Of a stretch of DNA of 64,000 nucleotides, positions 9,470-19,560 are shown in pieces; positions within the stretch are counted from its first letter, which is position 1, and every line of letters starts with the position of its first letter. Source of the stretch: Vibrio chagasii (lineage in GTDB: Bacteria > Pseudomonadota > Gammaproteobacteria > Enterobacterales > Vibrionaceae). The stretch lies in contig NZ_AP025465.1 in NCBI RefSeq assembly GCF_024347355.1, positions 620,001-684,000 on the forward strand. The letters are read 5' to 3'. Under the pieces are notes generated by a model that saw only the letters and a program-made list of their open reading frames with translations, made no database searches and had not been told where the DNA came from. A program made the translations under genes and the position numbers.

Positions 9470-11686
9470 ATGGCTTCAGCCCAATTTTCATTGAAAGAGC
9501 GCGACAAAAAAAGATGGTTGAAAGATCGTCTCGTCCGTTTTTCGGTGACATGCGGCGGTGTCAGTGTTTTAGCTGCCTTGGTTTTGATCTTCGTATATCT
9601 AGCAATGGTCATTTTACCGGTATTTTCCGATACTGGTTTAGAGACTGATCAAGCGGTTAAAACCGTTGTGGTAGATAAGCCTATCGCACTATCGGTTGAT
9701 GAGTACGGTCAACACGCCTTTACTGTCGAAAAGTCTGGTTTGGTTCAGTTTTGGGACCTAGACTCGCAAAATACACACTCTTATTTCGAACGAAGCGTAT
9801 TAGCAGATCCTATTGCCTTCTCTCGAAATACCCCTGCTGAAAATTGGTTTGCTTTTGCCGATAGCGCAAGCAATATCACTTTCTTCTACCCTGAGTATAG
9901 TGCGCCTGTACTCCAAAAGGGCGCTGAAGCTGAACCAAAAATCGAGCAAGTTACTCTGCCTCAACCCTTCTTAGCCGACGAACCAGCAAACGGCGCGTTG
10001 ATCGATAAGTTCGTATTCTCTAAAAGCGGGCGCGATATTACTGTTGCCGCTCAGTTAACTGACCAACGAGTGCTAGTGAAGTGGTACCAAAGCGACTTGG
10101 CTGGTGGCTATGTATTAAAGAATAGTCAATGGTTATCGGATAAGCTTGGCGCGCAGCAGCAGTTATTGATGACACCTGATGGGCAGACTTTATACCTTCG
10201 AGCAAAGTCTGACTTAGTGGTGCTAAAGCTCGCTGAAAAAGGGTTTGATGTCCGTGAGGTGATCGACCTGAGTTTGAATGACGCCAAACACGGTGTGAAA
10301 AGTATCGATTTGTTGTCTGGTGCTTATTCGTTGTTGGTTACGCATCAGGATGGGCAAGTTTCTCAATGGTTTGATGTACTTAAAGATGAAAAGCGCAGTC
10401 TAACCCATATTCGAGATTTCCAGCTCGCTGAAGAAGTACAATTTATCCTGCCAGATACTTACCGAAAAGGTTTCTATAGCTTCTATAAAAACGGCACATT
10501 ACAGAGCCATTATACGACCAGCGAAAAGTTGTCTCTGTTTGAGCGTGCGTTTGATAAGTCACCTCAATTGGCTGCGATGTCGGCTAATGAGCTACATTTG
10601 GCAACATTGATTGATGATAAAATCAGTGTAGCGAAAGTCGACAATGAATATCCTCAGATTTCATTTTCATCGCTGTGGCAAAAAGTCTGGTACGAGAGCT
10701 ATCCAGAGCCACAGTATGTATGGCAATCAACCTCCGCTAATGATGACTTTGAAGAGAAGTTCAGTTTAGTTCCGATCACCTTTGGTACCATCAAAGCTGC
10801 GCTATTTGCCATGATGTTTGCGGTACCTATTGCTGTACTGGGGGCTATTTATACCGCTTACTTTATGTCGCCACGCATGCGACGAGTAGTGAAGCCGTCG
10901 ATTGAGCTAATGGAAGCTCTGCCTACCGTAATCATTGGTTTCCTCGCGGGTCTATGGTTTGCGCCAATCGTTGAAACTCACTTAACTGCTGTATTCTCTT
11001 TGATGGTAATGTTGCCTCTGAGTGCTTTGATTACAGGACTTGTTTGGTTCTGTTTACCTAAAGTTGTGACAAGTCGTTTCTCTAATGGTTGGCATGCACT
11101 CATCTTGATACCGGTACTGATTGCAACGGTCGTTATGGTATTCGCCGCGGGAAACAGTATCGAAGCCTTGTTGTTTAACGGTGATATACGCACTTTCCTA
11201 GCTGGTTATGGGATTGATTTTGACCAACGTAATGCTCTAGTAGTCGGTTTCGCGATGGGTTTTGCTGTCATCCCGACAATTTTTACGATTGCTGAGGATG
11301 CGATTTTCTCTGTGCCGAAGCACTTGTCTGATGGTTCACTCGCGCTTGGTGCTACTGCGTGGCAGACCCTAATTTATGTTGTTTTACTGACAGCCAGCCC
11401 CGGTATTTTTTCGGCGGTTATGATGGGATTAGGGCGAGCTGTTGGTGAAACCATGATCGTCCTGATGGCGACAGGCAACACGCCAATCCTTGATTGGAAT
11501 ATTTTAGAAGGGATGAGGACACTATCCGCGACCATTGCTGTCGAACTTCCAGAATCGGAAGTGGGTGGGTCGCATTTCCGTTTGCTGTTCTTAGCTGCGC
11601 TATTGCTGTTTATTTTTACCTTCGCTGTGAACTCGCTAGCGGAGTGGGTTCGACAAAGATTGAGAGATAAATATCGTGCTTTATAG
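9470..11686 (+). CDS. pstC: Phosphate ABC transporter permease PstC, long form
   Basis: Inner-membrane permease of the Pst phosphate importer. At 738 residues it is more than twice E. coli PstC (319). After one membrane segment (about 22-52) comes a periplasmic region of roughly 380 residues with WD/propeller-like repeats (for example GLVQFWDLDS, DGQVSQWFDV). The transmembrane permease domain follows from about residue 435. The coupling EAA-loop motif [14 protein letters not shown] and the PAVGETM-like segment GRAVGETMIVLMATG are intact. Such long PstC forms occur in marine gammaproteobacteria. It is followed by pstA and pstB. Confidence 0.9.
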   Translation: MASAQFSLKERDKKRWLKDRLVRFSVTCGGVSVLAALVLIFVYLAMVILPVFSDTGLETDQAVKTVVVDKPIALSVDEYGQHAFTVEKSGLVQFWDLDSQNTHSYFERSVLADPIAFSRNTPAENWFAFADSASNITFFYPEYSAPVLQKGAEAEPKIEQVTLPQPFLADEPANGALIDKFVFSKSGRDITVAAQLTDQRVLVKWYQSDLAGGYVLKNSQWLSDKLGAQQQLLMTPDGQTLYLRAKSDLVVLKLAEKGFDVREVIDLSLNDAKHGVKSIDLLSGAYSLLVTHQDGQVSQWFDVLKDEKRSLTHIRDFQLAEEVQFILPDTYRKGFYSFYKNGTLQSHYTTSEKLSLFERAFDKSPQLAAMSANELHLATLIDDKISVAKVDNEYPQISFSSLWQKVWYESYPEPQYVWQSTSANDDFEEKFSLVPITFGTIKAALFAMMFAVPIAVLGAIYTAYFMSPRMRRVVKPSIELMEALPTVIIGFLAGLWFAPIVETHLTAVFSLMVMLPLSALITGLVWFCLPKVVTSRFSNGWHALILIPVLIATVVMVFAAGNSIEALLFNGDIRTFLAGYGIDFDQRNALVVGFAMGFAVIPTIFTIAEDAIFSVPKHLSDGSLALGATAWQTLIYVVLLTASPGIFSAVMMGLGRAVGETMIVLMATGNTPILDWNILEGMRTLSATIAVELPESEVGGSHFRLLFLAALLLFIFTFAVNSLAEWVRQRLRDKYRAL

Positions 11687-11784
11687 TGTTAATGCGTCAC
11701 CTCAATCTGAATCTAGGCCTGCAAAGCTTTGGGGCTTAGCAAACTGCATGTATCGTTGTTCTATGTATCACTGTCAGGTAACAC

Positions 11785-13497
11785 ATGATGAATAGGCTCA
11801 AGTCGTTATTGTCATGGGTTAAATCTGGCTCGCCATGGATCTGGCTAACCGGTGGGGCAGTGAGCATCAGTATGCTTTCGGTTCTTGGTTTGATGCTCCT
11901 GATCGGCTGGAAAGGGCTGACCTACTTTTGGCCTGCGCCCTTGTATCAGTGGCAAGTCGATTCTAAAGATATGTCTCTGGTTGTTGACCTTGATGAAACC
12001 GTCTCTCAACAAGATGTGTTGATCGGTCAGCTGTATGAACGCAAATACATTCCAATAGAGCAAGTTCCTCAGGCGCACGATCTACTATCACCTCAAAACA
12101 TCGCTACAGGGCTGATACAACGTTTGAGCATCAAGGTGGCGAATAGAGAACTCTATCCTGCTGATTTCGTTTCGATTCTAGATGTGAACTTATTGGAGCC
12201 AACCACGCCTCGAGATTGGGCTGTTATAGAGCGTAGCCGCGGTGGTTACTTTTTTGGTAAGCCGGTTGGCTTTAAAACGGCATCGGGAACTTTTTATACC
12301 GATATCGACCAAAAGCTTAAAGATGGGTTAGCTTTCGCTGACACCTTGCGCGCTGAAACGTCACGTGTGGTAAACCAAGAGATACGCAATATCAGTTGGC
12401 AGTTGGAAAACTTACGCCTAGAAAAGCGCAAGTTAGAACTGAATGAGTCTGTCAGCGATGAGTATCTTAAAACGTATACCGCAACTAGGCTTGAGCTCAA
12501 TAAGCAGTTAGATGAAGCCGAAATCAAGCTAGAGCACCTCAGAACACAGCTAAATGTTGAGAGTCTGCTTGTTGAAGATATGACGGGTGAGCAGGTTGAA
12601 ATCTCGCTCAGTCATATTCTGGATTACTGGTACCCAAACAATATGTCTTATCTTGAAAAGGTTGGACATTGGGGCCATCAAGTGTGGAAGTTTTTATCAG
12701 AAAACCCACGAGAGTCCAATTCAGAAGGCGGCGTTTTCCCTGCTATCTTTGGTACAGTGTTACTGGTTATTCTGATGTCGATTGTGGTGATGCCTCTTGG
12801 GGTAGTGGCGGCGATCTACTTACATGAATACGCGAAAAACAACGCTCTTACACGTTTGATTCGAATCGCGGTTATCAACCTAGCCGGTGTACCTTCAATC
12901 GTATATGGCGTTTTTGGTTTAGGCTTTTTTGTTTATACCATTGGTGGCTCGATCGATACCCTGTTTTATGCAGAGCGACTACCTGCCCCTACCTTTGGTA
13001 CGCCAGGTCTACTTTGGTCTGCACTGACTTTGGCTGTGTTAACGCTCCCAGTTGTGATTGTGACGACCGAAGAGGGGTTAACACGTATCCCAAGTTCGGT
13101 AAGGCATGGTTCTTTAGCGCTCGGCGCGACTCAATTTGAGACCTTGTGGCGCATTGTTCTGCCTATGGCAAGCCCTGCGATAATTACCGGCTTGATCTTG
13201 GCGATAGCAAGAGCTGCGGGGGAAGTGGCTCCATTAATGCTGGTGGGTGTTGTAAAACTTGCATCAAGCTTGCCTGTTGATAGTCAGTTTCCGTACATAC
13301 ACTTAGATAGAAAGTTCATGCATTTAGGCTTTCATATCTATGATGTTGGATTTCAAACATCGAATATAGAGGCTGCGCGCCCATTGGTGTATGCGACTTC
13401 GTTTTTATTGGTTACGGTTATCGTGGGACTGAATTTAACGGCGATTAATATCCGTAATAACTTACGTGAAAAGTACCGAACCTTAGGACAAGATTAA
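11785..13497 (+). CDS. pstA: Phosphate ABC transporter permease PstA, with periplasmic coiled-coil insert
   Basis: Second permease subunit of the Pst importer. At 570 residues it is much longer than E. coli PstA (296). One N-terminal membrane segment (about 20-45) is followed by an insert of roughly 270 residues that is charged and heptad-like (around [11 protein letters not shown] and [13 protein letters not shown]). The permease domain begins near residue 315 and contains the EAA-loop [15 protein letters not shown] and [14 protein letters not shown]. Two adjacent ATGs (11785, 11788) could serve as start. The stop is one base from the pstB ATG. Confidence 0.9.
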   Translation: MMNRLKSLLSWVKSGSPWIWLTGGAVSISMLSVLGLMLLIGWKGLTYFWPAPLYQWQVDSKDMSLVVDLDETVSQQDVLIGQLYERKYIPIEQVPQAHDLLSPQNIATGLIQRLSIKVANRELYPADFVSILDVNLLEPTTPRDWAVIERSRGGYFFGKPVGFKTASGTFYTDIDQKLKDGLAFADTLRAETSRVVNQEIRNISWQLENLRLEKRKLELNESVSDEYLKTYTATRLELNKQLDEAEIKLEHLRTQLNVESLLVEDMTGEQVEISLSHILDYWYPNNMSYLEKVGHWGHQVWKFLSENPRESNSEGGVFPAIFGTVLLVILMSIVVMPLGVVAAIYLHEYAKNNALTRLIRIAVINLAGVPSIVYGVFGLGFFVYTIGGSIDTLFYAERLPAPTFGTPGLLWSALTLAVLTLPVVIVTTEEGLTRIPSSVRHGSLALGATQFETLWRIVLPMASPAIITGLILAIARAAGEVAPLMLVGVVKLASSLPVDSQFPYIHLDRKFMHLGFHIYDVGFQTSNIEAARPLVYATSFLLVTVIVGLNLTAINIRNNLREKYRTLGQD

Positions 13498-13498
13498 G

Positions 13499-14317
13499 AT
13501 GTTCTCAATTAATGAAACCTTGGGTTACCAAGCGCCTTTAGACGTACACAATCTAAAGGAAGAACAAATTGCTATCTCGATCGAAGGGCTCAATCTTTAC
13601 TATAAAGACAGCCAAGCGCTCGATGATATCTCGATGAAGATACCCAAAGGGCAAGTGACGGCATTTATCGGTCCTTCGGGCTGTGGTAAATCAACCTTAC
13701 TACGCTGCATCAATCGTATGAACGATCTTGTCGAAGGCTGCAAAGTTTCCGGAAAAGTGAAGCTTCATGGCAAGAATGTCTATTATCCTAAAGTTGATGT
13801 TGCGACTCTGCGTCGCCGTGTCGGCATGGTATTTCAGCGTCCAAACCCGTTTCCCAAATCTATCTATGAAAATGTGGTTTACGGACTAAGGCTGCAAGGT
13901 GTGAGTAACAGCCGAGATCTGGATGATGCCGTAGAACGATCACTGCGTGCAGCGGCGTTGTGGGATGAAGTAAAAGATCGTTTACATGAAAATGCTTTTG
14001 GTTTATCTGGTGGTCAGCAGCAGCGTTTGGTGATTGCTCGCGCTGTCGCGATTGAACCTGAAGTCTTATTGTTGGATGAGCCGACATCGGCATTGGATCC
14101 TATTTCAACGTTGACGATTGAAGAACTAATCAACGATCTCAAGACGCAATATACGGTCGTTATCGTCACGCATAACATGCAGCAGGCTGCGCGTGTGAGT
14201 GACCATACTGCTTTTATTCATATGGGAAAATTGATCGAGTACTCAGATACGGATTCAATATTTACGTCGCCATTGAAAAATCAAACGGAAGACTACATTA
14301 CTGGTCGATACGGTTAA
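13499..14317 (+). CDS. pstB: Phosphate ABC transporter ATP-binding protein PstB
   Basis: ATPase that powers phosphate import through PstC-PstA. Walker A is GPSGCGKST, the PstB-typical RCINRMNDL follows, the Q loop lies in [10 protein letters not shown], the ABC signature is LSGGQQQR and Walker B is [13 protein letters not shown], all intact. At 272 residues it is slightly longer than E. coli PstB (257) through an N-terminal extension. It begins immediately after pstA and is followed by phoU, completing pstC-A-B-phoU. Confidence 0.97.
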   Translation: MFSINETLGYQAPLDVHNLKEEQIAISIEGLNLYYKDSQALDDISMKIPKGQVTAFIGPSGCGKSTLLRCINRMNDLVEGCKVSGKVKLHGKNVYYPKVDVATLRRRVGMVFQRPNPFPKSIYENVVYGLRLQGVSNSRDLDDAVERSLRAAALWDEVKDRLHENAFGLSGGQQQRLVIARAVAIEPEVLLLDEPTSALDPISTLTIEELINDLKTQYTVVIVTHNMQQAARVSDHTAFIHMGKLIEYSDTDSIFTSPLKNQTEDYITGRYG

Positions 14318-14391
14318 CGTTACCGTTCTGATCATTGGAGCTAAGTCACTCCAATATAAGTGACTTATCCATTTCTTTTTAAGGAGCTGAC

Positions 14392-15090
14392 ATGCAATTT
14401 GGTCGCCACATCTCAGGACAATTTAATGTCGAGTTAGAGTCTATCCGTACCCATGTACTGACTATGGGTGGGTTAGTAGAGCAGCAGCTCTCTTTTGCGA
14501 TGCAGGCACTCCACAAAGATGATTTGGAATTAGCGAAGAAAGTGATTCGTGATGACCATAAAGTGAATGCGATGGAAGTGTCGATTGATGAGGCATGTAC
14601 TCGCATTATTGCCAAGCGTCAACCAACGGCAAAGGATCTGCGTTTGATAATGGCGATCATCAAAACGATTACCGACCTAGAGCGTATTGGTGATGTTGCT
14701 TCGAAGATCGCGCAGGGTGCGATTGATATCCCTTCGACAAAAGAACAAAAATTCCATGTATCGCTAGAGCCTTTATGTCGACAAGCGATCACCATGCTAC
14801 ACCAAGTTTTAGACGCATTTGCTCGCATGGATGTGGATGCGGCAGCCGAGGTACACAAACTTGATGATAAGTTGGATGCTGAATACGAAGCAGTGATTCG
14901 TCAATTGATGACTTACATGATGGAAGACCCGAAGAATATTCCAAATATCTTGCAAGTGATGTGGTCAGCGAGAGCCATTGAGCGAGTGGGGGATCGTTGC
15001 CAGAATATCTGTGAGTACATTATCTACTTCGTCAAAGGCAAAGATGTACGCCACCTTGGCGATCAAAGCCTAGATGACGCACTAAAGTAA
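14392..15090 (+). CDS. phoU: Phosphate signalling protein PhoU
   Basis: Cytoplasmic helical protein that links Pst transporter state to PhoR and keeps the Pho regulon off when phosphate is plentiful. It has 232 residues with two PhoU repeats, including the metal-binding-type segments [15 protein letters not shown] and [13 protein letters not shown] (E/DxxRxxD pattern in each half). The ribosome-binding sequence AAGGAG lies 6 bases before the ATG. It is the last gene of the pstC operon, 74 bases after pstB. Confidence 0.96.
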   Translation: MQFGRHISGQFNVELESIRTHVLTMGGLVEQQLSFAMQALHKDDLELAKKVIRDDHKVNAMEVSIDEACTRIIAKRQPTAKDLRLIMAIIKTITDLERIGDVASKIAQGAIDIPSTKEQKFHVSLEPLCRQAITMLHQVLDAFARMDVDAAAEVHKLDDKLDAEYEAVIRQLMTYMMEDPKNIPNILQVMWSARAIERVGDRCQNICEYIIYFVKGKDVRHLGDQSLDDALK

Positions 15091-15099
15091 ACAGCCTAG

Positions 15100-15591
15100 C
15101 TAGAAGCTCAGAATCGCGCCTAGGTTTAAATTGATAGTGGTGTTGTAAGGCACAAAAGTTTTATTGTGATCAAACAGGTTTAGGTCGGCACCTGCTCTGA
15201 GTGCGAGTATTGGTGTCGCTTGATACACGTAGGCACCACCTAAACTTAGGCCGGTCGCTGTCTTCCTTTCCGTAATACCAGAACGTGTCTTTTCACCGTC
15301 ATAGTCTGCAAGCCCTATTTCAGCTTGAAAGCCTTGTAATTGCCGCGAACCGAACATGTTTTGAATACCAATTCGATACGAGTTTACCGTTTCATCATAA
15401 CGATCACTTTCATACCAAATATCAGAATAGCTTAAATAAATCGTCCCTAAATCAGCAATTTCAGTGACACCGACTTGAACTCCAAATCCATGATACGCGC
15501 CGATTTTTAGTTCGGGTGAAAGATGAAGACCGGTTGAAAAAGCTGAGGTTGAGAATAAAGCTGACGCTAGGAGAAGAGTTCTAAATTTCAT
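15100..15591 (-). CDS. Hypothetical exported protein, probably outer-membrane beta-barrel
   Basis: I do not recognise the family. The chosen start, ATG 15591 (MKFRTLLLASALFSTSAFS), gives a clean signal peptide and 163 residues; a longer frame would add twelve residues before it. The mature part alternates polar and hydrophobic residues in short strands rich in Gly, Tyr and Leu (LKIGAYHGFGVQVGV, LGTIYLSYSDIWY) and ends LNLNLGAILSF. A terminal aromatic residue is the usual beta-barrel insertion signal. It converges on phoU with a 9-base gap and no obvious terminator. Confidence 0.6.
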   Translation of the reverse strand: MKFRTLLLASALFSTSAFSTGLHLSPELKIGAYHGFGVQVGVTEIADLGTIYLSYSDIWYESDRYDETVNSYRIGIQNMFGSRQLQGFQAEIGLADYDGEKTRSGITERKTATGLSLGGAYVYQATPILALRAGADLNLFDHNKTFVPYNTTINLNLGAILSF

Positions 15592-15781
15592 AGTACCACC
15601 GAGGTAAATTGATGCACTCCTTAGCATTAACTTATCCTTATGAAGATCTAATTAAAAGAATGGCTTAGTGGGGATGAAGGCTCATGATAAGCTAACTTGT
15701 GCTATTTATCATTCAACACTCCAATCACACTAACCTTTTATTTGTTGAAGTCCCCACCATCCATAGCAGGGAGAGAGTGCT

Positions 15782-16516
15782 CTATTTAAAGCTGTACTGA
15801 AGGCCAACGCCGCCAGCAACATCTGAAGATGAGTATTTACCTGATGTTTCATAGTGGAAAGTGCCAGAAACACTTAGGCTTTCATTGATTCCGTATGCGC
15901 CGCCTAACGCAAGTGCTTCTTTCGATCCTGCAAAGCCAACACCCGCACCAATAGCAAATTCACCGTTGGTAACGAATGGACGAGCATTCGTTACAGCGTG
16001 CAAACTTGCACGAATACCATCCATTTGTTCAGCATGATCATTGAACTTCGCATTATATTCTGCGGCCATTGCTTCGAAGTTACTTTGAAGCTCTGCTTGA
16101 CCTAACTCTAATGCAGATGAGCGTTCGGCTTCTGTCGGGCCTGAGATATCCGGTGTATCACCGTAATCTGGGCTAGGACGCTCTGGACTATTATCTACAG
16201 GTGGCTGCCATGGTGTATTTTCAATTGGTTGAGATGGCTCTGGTAATGTTGGCTGTACAGGCAATTGAGGTTGAGTTGGGGTTTGTTCAATCGGCTGTGA
16301 AGGCTTTGGTTTTTCAATTGGATTACTTGGTACTTGCTCGATAGGTTGAGAAGGTGCCGGTAGTATTGGTTGAACAGGTAGCTGAGGTTGAGTGGGTACC
16401 TGTTCAATTGGGTTTGATGGCTGTTCATTCCAAATTGGGTTTTGAACATCAACATCTGCGATCGCAGGAAGTGAAAATACAGTAGCTAGTGACACTGCAA
16501 TAATTGATTTTTTCAT
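15782..16516 (-). CDS. YadA-anchor-domain surface protein with Pro-rich repeat stalk
   Basis: The start ATG 16516 gives MKKSIIAVSLATVFSLPAIA, a signal peptide cleaved before DVDVQ. Residues about 25-110 are a Pro/Gln-rich region in which a block of about 39 residues (PTQPQLPVQP, PSQPIE) is repeated once. A short helical segment (about 125-165) follows. The last 70 residues (NGEFAIGAGVGFAGSKEALALG, then GVGLQYSFK) resemble the YadA/trimeric autotransporter membrane anchor with terminal Phe. No adhesin head is present, so it may be a small trimeric surface protein rather than a true adhesin. It is 244 residues and monocistronic. Confidence 0.65.
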   Translation of the reverse strand: MKKSIIAVSLATVFSLPAIADVDVQNPIWNEQPSNPIEQVPTQPQLPVQPILPAPSQPIEQVPSNPIEKPKPSQPIEQTPTQPQLPVQPTLPEPSQPIENTPWQPPVDNSPERPSPDYGDTPDISGPTEAERSSALELGQAELQSNFEAMAAEYNAKFNDHAEQMDGIRASLHAVTNARPFVTNGEFAIGAGVGFAGSKEALALGGAYGINESLSVSGTFHYETSGKYSSSDVAGGVGLQYSFK

Positions 16517-16634
16517 TGAATACACTCTCAATAAGATTAAATATTGAGCATCCTTACTATGGTTTAATTTATTGACTCCGTGTCGATGGAGTAAATATTA
16601 AACAGTGTATTATTTTTAGGCTAAGTAGCTATTT

Positions 16635-17582
16635 TTATACTTGTGATAAGTCTTGCTTATTAACTTGTTCTATTAAAGCTTGCTTGATCTCTGAAAATAG
16701 CCAGAGGGTTATTGGAGCGTTACGGTTTTTGATATGCATGTGAGCATGAATTGGCATTTTGTAATGCTCTCCTTCAACTAACACATCAATCGCTCTTAAG
16801 CCTGGGTAATTCTCCACTGGAAATATGTTGGAGTGGGGCATGTACATGTCGGTGTGTAAGATCACATCGATAATGGCCATGATAAGTTCTGAACGAAAAC
16901 CAACTTTGTGTTCAATAGAGTAGCGCTCAAGTAACTTTGCTGCGTAACTATAATTATCATTCCAACCAGGAGAGATCATTGAAGCTATTTCAAAACCAGC
17001 CATGTCCTTTGGCTCTATCAGGGATTTCTTGATTGGGTGGTCTTGCCTAACAAAAACGCGCCCAGTTAGGTCTAGGAGCTTCTTAGTGTAAACTTCTTTT
17101 GTTGAATTCGTAATGACATAACTAACACCTAAGTCGATGATGCCTTTTTGAATATCTTCCTGCGTCGATAGGTTCCAACTTAATAGCTCCAGTTGAGCGT
17201 TGGGTGCTTGCGCTTTTATCCGTGCATATAGAGAGCCTGAAAGACAAGTAAGTACTACAGGAGAGAGTGCTAGGCGGATCTTAAAATCAATATCGCTAGG
17301 TTTAAATTGAATCGATTTATTGAGTGCTGATTCTAATCCATGAAAGTGAGGGGTTATTGTATTGGCAAGGTCTTCACAAAAAGCAGTAGCTTGCAGTCCT
17401 CCATGTACTTTCACGAATAGATCATCCGAGAAGTGATGACGCAGTTTCTGTAGAGCTTGACTCACTGCTGGTTGAGAGACAAATAAACGCTCCGCTGCCT
17501 TTCTGGTGTTTTTTTCCTGGTAAACAATTAAAAAGGTACGCAATAGGTTTAAATCAAGAGAGCTGAATAGATCCTTAGCCAT
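16635..17582 (-). CDS. LysR-family transcriptional regulator
   Basis: 315-residue LysR-type regulator. The N-terminal winged helix-turn-helix (LDLNLLRTFLIVYQEKNTRKA, then LFVSQPAVSQALQKLR, about residues 9-60) is typical. The remainder is a PBP-like effector domain (about 90-300). The effector is unknown. It is followed on the same strand by the YadA-like gene and preceded by cutC, but spacings of about 100 bases argue for independent units. Its target cannot be deduced from sequence; the adjacent YadA-like gene is a possible one. Confidence 0.85.
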   Translation of the reverse strand: MAKDLFSSLDLNLLRTFLIVYQEKNTRKAAERLFVSQPAVSQALQKLRHHFSDDLFVKVHGGLQATAFCEDLANTITPHFHGLESALNKSIQFKPSDIDFKIRLALSPVVLTCLSGSLYARIKAQAPNAQLELLSWNLSTQEDIQKGIIDLGVSYVITNSTKEVYTKKLLDLTGRVFVRQDHPIKKSLIEPKDMAGFEIASMISPGWNDNYSYAAKLLERYSIEHKVGFRSELIMAIIDVILHTDMYMPHSNIFPVENYPGLRAIDVLVEGEHYKMPIHAHMHIKNRNAPITLWLFSEIKQALIEQVNKQDLSQV

Positions 17583-17682
17583 AACATTCCATGAGTCGCC
17601 ATATTGAGTTTACTAATATACGTGACTTCTGGGCTTTTACTAGCTATGTTGTGTTGGTGTTTAGTCAGCTCTCGGTGTTTAT

Positions 17683-18426
17683 CTATTTGTTAAGCGAGGC
17701 TATCAGATCTTGAATCTTTGCCGTGCTTGTTACTGGGATTAAGTAATCGTCTACATCGTCATGCCCCATTTGAGCTTGAGAGGCTTGTGTCATTAGGCTT
17801 GGTCTTGTCGACTTGCCAGACAGATGCAGTGCTTGAACGCCAGTGTGCTTGAGAATTTGTCGGCCATTTTCAGCGGTAACGCCTGCCCCAGCCATAATAT
17901 CTAAGCGGCCTTGAGTGAGCCTAACCATCTCCTTGAGAATATCTTTTCCTTGCTCCGCGTTACTTGCTAAACCTGAAGTTAAAACACGTTCACAGCCAAG
18001 TTCGATAATTTGTTCTAGCGCTTTTTGGTAATCCTTAAGTTGGTCTATAGCACGGTGAAAGGTCACGCCAAGTTTTAGCTGGTGGGCTTTTGAGGTTAGT
18101 GCTTTCATAGCAGCCATGTCTATTTCACCTTGAGCGGTAAGCACACCTAATACCACACCATCTAAACCAGCATCGGCAGCGGCTTGGATATCATCAAGCA
18201 TGCACATCACGTCGTCATTATCGAAGATGAAGTCGCCTTGTCTTGGTCGAATCATTGCGTACACGGGAACCGATGAAATGCGAGCGGCTTGCTTCATCAT
18301 ACCTAAGCTTGGAGTTAATCCACCAAGTGCTAGTGAAGAGCAGAGCTCAATACGATTCGCTCCGCCTGCTAGGGCATTGTGTAGGGATTCTAGGTTATCG
18401 ATACAAACTTCAATTTCGATATTCAT
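17683..18426 (-). CDS. cutC: CutC family protein
   Basis: TIM-barrel protein of the CutC family, historically tied to copper homeostasis; the biochemical role remains uncertain. The typical N-terminus [33 protein letters not shown] and MIRPRQGDF are present, as are GVTFHRAID and [11 protein letters not shown]. It has 247 residues, matching E. coli CutC (248). It stands alone between the LysR gene and the peroxiredoxin. Confidence 0.9.
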   Translation of the reverse strand: MNIEIEVCIDNLESLHNALAGGANRIELCSSLALGGLTPSLGMMKQAARISSVPVYAMIRPRQGDFIFDNDDVMCMLDDIQAAADAGLDGVVLGVLTAQGEIDMAAMKALTSKAHQLKLGVTFHRAIDQLKDYQKALEQIIELGCERVLTSGLASNAEQGKDILKEMVRLTQGRLDIMAGAGVTAENGRQILKHTGVQALHLSGKSTRPSLMTQASQAQMGHDDVDDYLIPVTSTAKIQDLIASLNK

Positions 18427-18592
18427 GATATTTTACTCGTTCAAATTGAGAATGAGGAAATCATAGCAAGCTTGAGACGATTCTGAATAGGTAGTGATAG
18501 AGGAAAATAGAGGTAAAGTTTCGCTTTGCGGTTACCCCTATTCATAGAAGACATGAGCAAGGAATAAAGCATTGTTGAAGCAATAGATGCAA

Positions 18593-18620
18593 AAAGCCCG
18601 AAGCGTTAACTTCGGGCTTT
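18593..18620 (-). terminator. Terminator of the peroxiredoxin gene
   Basis: AAAGCCCGAAG and CTTCGGGCTTT form an 11-bp perfect stem with a 6-nt loop, followed on the minus strand by five T. It lies about 120 bases beyond the peroxiredoxin stop. Confidence 0.8.
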
Positions 18621-18741
18621 GAATAATACTTTACTTCTTAACTGATTGGCGGTGCGCTTTGCGCTGTAGCTTATGCTTTATTTCTCTTTATAGAGAGTCA
18701 TCCAACCATTCACCCGTGTTGAGTCGGGCTTAAGAATGTAA

Positions 18742-19350
18742 TTACTTGCTTAGGTCGTCAGCGTGCTCAGATAGGAATGCTGCAACACCTTTTGGAGATG
18801 CGTCCATACCTGATTTACCTTCTTCCCATTGTGCAGGACAAACTTCACCGTTCTTCTCGTGGAAGTTTAGTGCGTCTACCATGCGTAGCATTTCGTCGAT
18901 GTTACGACCTAGTGGAAGATCGTTAACTACTTGGTGACGTACAAGGCCGTCAGCGTCGATTAGGAAAGAACCACGGAAAGCAACGCCTGCTTCTGGGTGC
19001 TCAACATCGTATGCTTTGCAGATTTCGTGCTTAACGTCAGCAACTAGTGGGTATTTAACTTGACCGATACCGCCGTCAGCGATAGCAGTGTTACGCCATG
19101 CGTTGTGAGAGAATTGAGAATCGATAGAAACACCGATTACTTCAACGCCTTTAGCTTGGAAATCTTCTAGACGGTTGTCGAAAGCGATTAGCTCTGAAGG
19201 ACAAACGAAAGTGAAGTCTAGTGGGTAGAAGAAAACAACCGCTTTCTTACCTTTAGTGAATTCTGCGAAGTTGAAGTTATCAACGATCTCACCGTTACCT
19301 AGAACAGCTGCTGCAGTAAAGTCAGGGGCTTGACGACCTACTAGTACCAT
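18742..19350 (-). CDS. Typical 2-Cys peroxiredoxin (AhpC/Prx1 class)
   Basis: Thiol peroxidase that reduces hydrogen peroxide and alkyl hydroperoxides. The peroxidatic Cys50 is in FYPLDFTFVCPSEL and the resolving Cys171 in GEVCPAQW; the catalytic Arg/Thr environment is conserved. At 202 residues it is longer than E. coli AhpC (187) and closer to Prx1-type enzymes. It contains the GGIG motif linked to overoxidation sensitivity, but no C-terminal YF motif is visible. It is divergent from oxyR across 210 bases, implying OxyR control, as known for vibrio prx genes. The ribosome site AGGAGA precedes ATG 19350. Confidence 0.92.
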   Translation of the reverse strand: MVLVGRQAPDFTAAAVLGNGEIVDNFNFAEFTKGKKAVVFFYPLDFTFVCPSELIAFDNRLEDFQAKGVEVIGVSIDSQFSHNAWRNTAIADGGIGQVKYPLVADVKHEICKAYDVEHPEAGVAFRGSFLIDADGLVRHQVVNDLPLGRNIDEMLRMVDALNFHEKNGEVCPAQWEEGKSGMDASPKGVAAFLSEHADDLSK

Positions 19351-19418
19351 TTTGGAATCTCCTAAAAAATTAGTTGGCCCAACACATCTTTGTTTGGGCT
19401 CCGTTTCTACGCGACAAA

Positions 19419-19441
19419 CTATAGTACAATCGGTACTATAG
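19419..19441. promoter_or_regulatory. Perfect dyad in the prx-oxyR intergenic region
   Basis: CTATAGTAC and GTACTATAG are perfect 9-bp inverted arms around AATCG. It contains ATAG and CTAT half-elements like those of OxyR sites, but their spacing is wider than the classical ATAG-N7-CTAT, so OxyR binding here is only a suggestion. Confidence 0.45.
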
Positions 19442-19560
19442 AAAAAAGCGAATTAAATAGATTAAGTCCATCGAAAAAAGCGATAAGCTTATTCTTTGTC
19501 CTTTTCTCAGGTCTTAGGACCTTCTTGTAACTTATCCTACTCATATTACAAAGTAATTTC

